From Cornus controversa (lineage: Eukaryota; Streptophyta; Magnoliopsida; Cornales; Cornaceae), in the NCBI GenBank assembly GCA_026545225.1, contig CM048849.1:54889836-54953835 (forward strand): a stretch of DNA of 64,000 nucleotides, in the 5' to 3' direction. The notes under the pieces were generated by a model that was given only the letters and a program-made list of their open reading frames with translations, was not told the DNA's origin and searched no databases. The position numbers and the translations under genes were made by a program. Shown piece by piece: positions 59,294-64,000 of this stretch (position 1 is the stretch's first letter; every line of letters begins with the position of its first letter).

Positions 59294-59814
59294 TAGGGAT
59301 GACAATTTACCCCGTTCTGGTGGAACTGTCCCAACACACCTCATTTAAACCGATTATGGGGGAGGTTGAATGATTTTTGGACGATTATGGAATGAGAGGA
59401 AAAAATTCGCGAAGTTGCGGGAAGGGGACGGGGATAAACACGCTTGCGCCTGCCCTGTTTATATTTAATATATTATCGTTATATATATAATACGCATACA
59501 AAATTACTCTTATATAGTTATATATATATAATTTACTAGTTCAAATCTTATTGGCGGTGCACGTGTAAATTATCAAAGACATTATCACTTAAGAGTTTAA
59601 ATATTAAAAATTGTACAATAACAAAAGTAATCCCATTAAAAAAAGTTCTTAAAAAAAATAAAAAAATTCACCCTGTCCCGTTTACGTCTCTCTCTCGCCT
59701 TGCCTCACCTCGCTCTGTTTATTAATTGAGGTGGGACAAGAATGAAAGTAGCTTTTCTAATTAAAAATTGAGATAAAAAAGGTACCTGTCCCATACCCAT
59801 CCGTTACCATCCCA
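59294..59814. mobile_element. hAT-type MITE, 521 bp, with 8-bp duplication
   Basis: Ends TAGGGATGACAA and TTACCATCCCA form a terminal inverted repeat. Flanks are GGTGTGCA (59286-59293) and GGTGTGCT (59815-59822), an 8-bp duplication with one mismatch. The interior has GGGGACGGGG and CCTGTCCCG blocks and no coding sequence. About 0.7 kb upstream of the CCC1 start. Confidence 0.85.
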
Positions 59815-60199
59815 GGTGTGCTGTTTTTGTTTTATATTCCTGCTCTAAGACAACCATCTTACAATATATACACACAAATATATAAATGTAATTATATAAA
59901 TGTAATTGTACATGTATATAACGAAGTCTGGAATCTAGAAAGTTTTGTAGATGTGTTTATAAATGTAATTGTACATGTATATGTATATAATATATATATT
60001 CCTTTATCTTTCCAGAAAGGAGGAATTTTTTTTTTTTTTTTTTGGGAAATTAGAAAAGGAAACCATTACAAGCGATTTTCAATTTTTAAAAAAGAGAAAA
60101 ATAAAAATAGAAAAAGAAGAAGGAAAAAAACAAAGTTTGAACGCGACTAAACGGCGCGTGGACTTTTACACACATAATTCGGTTAAACTGGATTTTCCA

Positions 60200-60488
60200 C
60201 TTCCTACTCCATTCAATGACGCCTCTTTCCGTCTCTTTCCTTCGTGTTCAAATGCGTTTCTCTCTCTAAGGACCTCTTCTTCTCTCTCTTCCTCTCAAAG
60301 TGTCATCGTCTTTCTGCTTCATTGTCTTTATTTCTCTCTCTCTTTCTATATATATATATATACACACACACACATTAGTTCCAATTTGGTTGTGGAAGGT
60401 CTGAGATAGATCTTTCTATTTTCGGTATCTGGATTGAATTCGATCTCTCTCTATATATAAATATATATTTGTGTAGATCCGAATAAGA
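60200..60488 (+). promoter_or_regulatory. Promoter/5' UTR region of CCC1
   Basis: CT-rich tracts typical of plant leaders (60252-60345), a TA run with CA repeat (60347-60374) and a second TATA-rich run (60450-60470) precede the ATG. Which TATA is used cannot be told from sequence. Confidence 0.4.
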
Positions 60489-60664
60489 ATGAACAATGCG
60501 GAAATTGAGGGCACCGACGACAGTGAAATTCCGTCAAGGCAAGGCCGAGGTCGCAAGTACAGCCCAGTTGTTGCACACGACAACGATCGTGCTGTTTTCG
60601 AGATGTCTTCTCTGGATCATGGATCTTCCTCTGCATCATTTCCCAATGTCGACAACTCCTTGAG
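60489..60664 (+). CDS. CCC1: Cation-chloride cotransporter 1, first coding exon (partial gene)
   Basis: 58 complete codons and two bases. The exon encodes an acidic start followed by a GRKYSPVVAHDND-like stretch and AVFEMSSLDHGSSS. I recognise this as the plant CCC1 N-terminus; in the Arabidopsis protein the same positions read KYRPVVAHDRAVVEMSSIDPGSSS. CCC1 is an SLC12-type electroneutral cation-chloride symporter that regulates ion balance and pH in the secretory pathway, with roles in long-distance ion transport. Only the cytosolic N-terminal tail is here; all membrane segments lie beyond the window. The likely donor is TTGAG|GCAAGT at 60664/60665, a GC-AG intron with otherwise perfect consensus. 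It keeps the Arg codon split as expected from the conserved (V/L)RKVK sequence. A GT at 60669 is the alternative and would add Arg-Gln. Confidence 0.85.
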
Positions 60665-61841
60665 GCAAGTTTTATAGATTTAATTATCTGTGATCTTTGT
60701 ACTTGATAAATGAATGTGTTTATTTTGGATGGTTAAGCTCCTTAATCTACACAAACACTATCTCTTTCTCTCTTCTCTCCATATTTATATATAAATCTGC
60801 ATAAGAATGAACATACGTACACATATATGTATACAAATAGTACAGTATGAATAAATGCTTGAAGTTGGCTAGTTGGAGATCTATATTATTATTATTATTA
60901 TTAATGGTTTTATGTGTGTGAAAAAAGCGAAATGTAGCTTCTTTTGAATCGGGTGTTGGTTTTTTATGCCACCTGATCCATGATTTTTTACTTCTTTATA
61001 GTCACCTGTTTACTGTCATATGCAATTTAGAGTTAACTGAAGAAAACAGAAATGCAGTAGAAAGTAAATTGCTTTGGCCTATGAGGAATTAGAAAACAGA
61101 ACAAACTTCCGGGCAAAAAAACAGAAAATACGAAGAAAGATAAATAAGTTGTCAACGTAAGTGTAGATATAAGCTTTTTAAATAGAAAAGAGGAAGCATA
61201 ATACAAGAAAACCTACTAAATGGGGTCAAAATATTTGATTAGACATACTCTATCTCTCTCTGATTCTGGATTAGAGATACTATTATGTTTGAGTTGTGAG
61301 TTTAGTTGGTGGAAATTTTGTTTAGAATTGAATAAAACTGTTAGGTTGGCTCAAATTCCTATTGTGATTAGGTTTTCATTATAGAGTTGTATCTTTTTAG
61401 GTAATTTCTTAATAGGCAAGTCTTGGTCTCGAGGAAGGAAATTTCTTGGTAGGCAAGTCTTGGGCTCTAAGGAATTGTAATCCTTGCCCACCAAGGAATT
61501 GAGTTTTGGGCTCTATAAATAGTCACCTATGTTATAGGTTGAGACAAATGAGAAGAAAAGAGACAATACTCTCATTATATTTGAGAGGTCACTCTCATAG
61601 TTTTGAGAGGGCAACTCTTGTGTAGAGGTAATCCTCTTGTTGTTTTTGAGAGGGCACTTAGAGAGAGAATTTTTATTTAGAATTTGTGATTTCCTTTTGA
61701 GTGAGATTGGGTGTATAAAGGTTAAGGGTTGAGAGTTGAGTGTACTCTTGATACAAATTTTCAACTTGTACTGTTACAATCTATATAGTGAAATCGGGCT
61801 TTTTGTGGATGTAGGCTTGTTTAGCCAGACCACGTATAATT

Positions 61842-62229
61842 TGTTATGTTGTGACCCGAATTTTGTCTCGACCCGGGTCGCATTGCATCCCAATTGACCC
61901 GAAAAATGGGAAAAAAATTTATGACCTGTTTTTCGCTTGCAGGTTTTGGACCCGGATTAGGACTCTCTTGTAGCCCGATATATAAGGGCATCTAAGGGTT
62001 TAGAGTGGGGAATGAGAGAAAACATTGAAAACGCAGAAAGAGAGTAAGAGAGCGAGAGCTAGGGTTTGGGGTTGAAACTCGTAATATCCTGATTTTCACA
62101 TAGTGAAATCTTTCGCTGGATCTTCGTCGTGGACGTAGGCACATCGCTGAACCACGTAAATTCTTGTGCTTATTTTGTTTTGTGTCATATTTCATGATTG
62201 TGCTTGGTTCGTGACAGTTTTTCACAACA
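61842..62229 (+). mobile_element. Nested solo LTR, 388 bp, with TAATT duplication
   Basis: Starts TGTTATGTTGTGACCC and ends TTTTTCACAACA, flanked by TAATT at 61837-61841 and 62230-62234. The 3' LTR of the host element has the uninterrupted site. Contains a GTCGTGGACGTAGGC and GAACCACGTAAATTC block typical of Copia LTR ends. Confidence 0.9.
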
Positions 62230-62424
62230 TAATTCTTGGTGTGTTATTGCAAATTTCTTCGTGCTTGTTTACTTATCATCACATTGTAATATTTGGTGGT
62301 ACGCGATTGGAGGCTTGTTTCTCAACAAATTGGTATCAGAGATTCAAGGTACACACAAGTTGTTTGATAAAAATCTTGTTTAGAATTTTCTTCATAATAT
62401 GGGTGTTGTTCGTCTAGGGCACTT

Positions 62425-62640
62425 GTGACAATTAAGGCCGGTAATATTGCCACACAGTACAAGGTGGAGAGATTTGATGGTAAGGGTAGCTTCACCCTAT
62501 GTGAAGGAAGGGTGAAGGATATCCTAGTTCAACAAGGCTTAGCGCGGGTGTTGAAAGGGAAGGTTGGAAAACCGGAAAAAATGTCAGTTGATGATTGGAC
62601 TCTATATTGGGGATGTTCTCACAATTTACAAAGGGGACAC
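62425..62640 (+). pseudogene. Copia gag N-terminal remnant
   Basis: The frame reads KVERFDGKGSFTLCEGRVKD and ILVQQGLARVLKGK, then KMSVDDW. This matches the start of Copia gag (FxGxNFxxWxxxM...LxxxxLxxxL...W), with the conserved Trp replaced by Cys. The frame ends at about 62655 and the rest of gag-pol is missing. Confidence 0.65.
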
Positions 62641-64000
62641 TCTTACCCAACATGAGTGATTTTTAGATTCACCCAAGTTGCAGTGTAATCTAATTTCTTT
62701 GAGCCGGTTCGATTCCATGGGCTGCAAGTGCTCCATTGCAGGGGGAGTTATGAAGATCACTAAGGGCTGCATGGTATTAATGTGAGGAGAACAGAGTGGA
62801 GGTTTGTACAGTCTGGTGGGGTGTGCCAATGGCACTCAGACTTCTATTGTGGATAGAAAATGGGGTGCACATGGTAACAAGATCTTGAGACGTGTTTCAT
62901 TTGATTTATCGAAGACATGGGTTGCACGTTTCCAGATAGACATGGGTGAGATGAAAGTTCCTACTTGGAGAAGGGTTGCATCGAAGCCCCCTTCCAAAGT
63001 CACTTTATAGTGTTGACTTGATAAAGCTGCATGAATACATTGGCTATGTGGATCAAGGGGGAGTATTGTTTCATACTTGATTCGGGTTATGTAGCTGGAG
63101 TTTGAAAGGCCGATGGATTGTTTGTGGATTTGCAGCCGGGAGTTTCATGTATTGAAGACTTGTCAAAATTTTTGCTAAGAGGGAGATTTGTTAGGTTGGC
63201 TCAAATTCCTATTGTGATTAGGTTTCCATTATAGAGTTGTATCTTATTAGGTAATTTCTTAGTAGGCAAGTCTTGGTCTTGAGGAAGGAAATTTCTTGGT
63301 AGGCAAGTCTTGGGCTCTAAGGAATTGTAATCCTTGTCCACCAAGGAATTGTGTTTTGGGCTCTATAAAGAGTCACTTATGTTATAGGTTGAGACAAATG
63401 AGAAGAAAAAAAGGCAATACTCTCATTATATTTGAGAGGTCACTCTCATTGTTTTGAGAGGACAATTCTTGCGTAGAGATAATCCTCTTGTTGTTTTTGA
63501 GAGGGCACTTAGAGAGAGAATTTTTGTTTAGAATATGTGATTTCCTTTTGAGTGAGATTGGGTTAGGGTTGAAAGTTGAGCGTACTCTTGATACAATTCT
63601 TCAACTTGTACTGTTACAATCTATATAGTGAAATCAGGTTCTCCATGGACGTAGGCTTGTTTAACCGAACCACGTATAATTCTTGATGTGTTCTTGCAAA
63701 TTTCTTCGTGCTTGTTTACTTATCATCACATCGTAATATTTGGTGGTACGTAATTGGAGGCTTGTTTCTCAACAAAAACTACCAACAAAATGGAAACACG
63801 TCAGTTCCTATAAATTCAAATTTTATAAAAGAACTCATTTTATGTGGGGCTTTAGAGTCCAAAGACACAAAAATACTTGCCAACTAGCATTTAAAGAAGC
63901 TATGGTTCAGGGGAGCGCATATTGAACATGATAAAGTAAATTTTTTTTTTCAACTAAAATGACAACTAATAGCGAGACAGTAATTCGAAAAATAGAAGTG

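Larger units (their letters stand above)
61339..63774 (+). mobile_element. Non-autonomous Copia LTR element with AAAAC duplication, in CCC1 intron 1
   Basis: 5' LTR 61339-62327 and 3' LTR 63189-63774 both start TGTTAGGTTGGCTC and end TTTCTCAACA. The primer-binding site TGGTATCAGAG starts at 62331 and a polypurine stretch AAGAGGGAGA precedes the 3' LTR. Perfect AAAAC copies flank it (61334-61338, 63775-63779). The 5' LTR is about 400 bp longer only because it holds a nested solo LTR. The 861-bp interior keeps a Copia gag start but no pol, so the element relied on enzymes from elsewhere. Confidence 0.92.
60665..64000 (+). other. CCC1 intron 1 (continues past the window)
   Basis: No acceptor followed by CCC1-like sequence occurs before the window end, so the intron is at least 3.3 kb. 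It contains the LTR element at 61339-63774. Confidence 0.7.

Overview
The window is nuclear DNA from a flowering plant, most likely a eudicot. It is AT-rich, host exons are joined by long GT-AG introns (with two apparent GC-AG exceptions), and most non-exon sequence is plant-type transposable elements: Copia and Gypsy LTR elements, TRIM/SMART miniatures, hAT MITEs, RTE LINEs and tRNA-derived SINEs. All exon models here were built by hand from splice sites and reading frame. Comparisons with Arabidopsis or grape proteins come from family knowledge, not from a search.

Layout. (1) 1-6912: the last two coding exons of a full-size ABCC (MRP-type) transporter, gene A, separated by a 6.5-kb intron holding a minus-strand Copia element and a plus-strand Gypsy fragment. 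(2) 6913-11029: intergenic DNA with an Au-type SINE, a foldback-like repeat and the inferred promoter and leader of the next gene. (3) 11183-45755: a complete tandem paralogue, gene B. Its 27 coding exons join into one open frame of 1625 codons plus stop, the normal size for the ABCC1/ABCC2 subclade, spread over 34.6 kb. (4) 45756-60300: intergenic DNA dominated by 2.5-2.9 kb LTRs, one a clean solo LTR with target-site duplication, plus a SINE and a hAT MITE. (5) 60489-64000: first coding exon of a cation-chloride cotransporter (CCC1) and part of its first intron, which holds a small LTR element with a second solo LTR nested in its 5' LTR.

Function. ABCC1/2-type proteins are tonoplast ATP-driven pumps for glutathione conjugates, phytochelatin-metal complexes and other organic anions. 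CCC1 is an electroneutral cation-chloride symporter of endomembranes. They are separate genes, not an operon, but their linkage matches the Arabidopsis chromosome 1 arrangement of ABCC1/ABCC12/ABCC11 close to CCC1, so the block looks like retained microsynteny.

No undescribed enzymatic or defence system was found. The unusual material is structural: 250-bp SMART/TRIM elements with target-site duplications, a hairpin with arms of about 370 bp inside an intron, an LTR whose 5' half is inverted next to a 23-bp minisatellite, LTRs carrying arrays of short words, two GC-AG introns, a 25-nt micro-exon, and an snRNA-like promoter motif.
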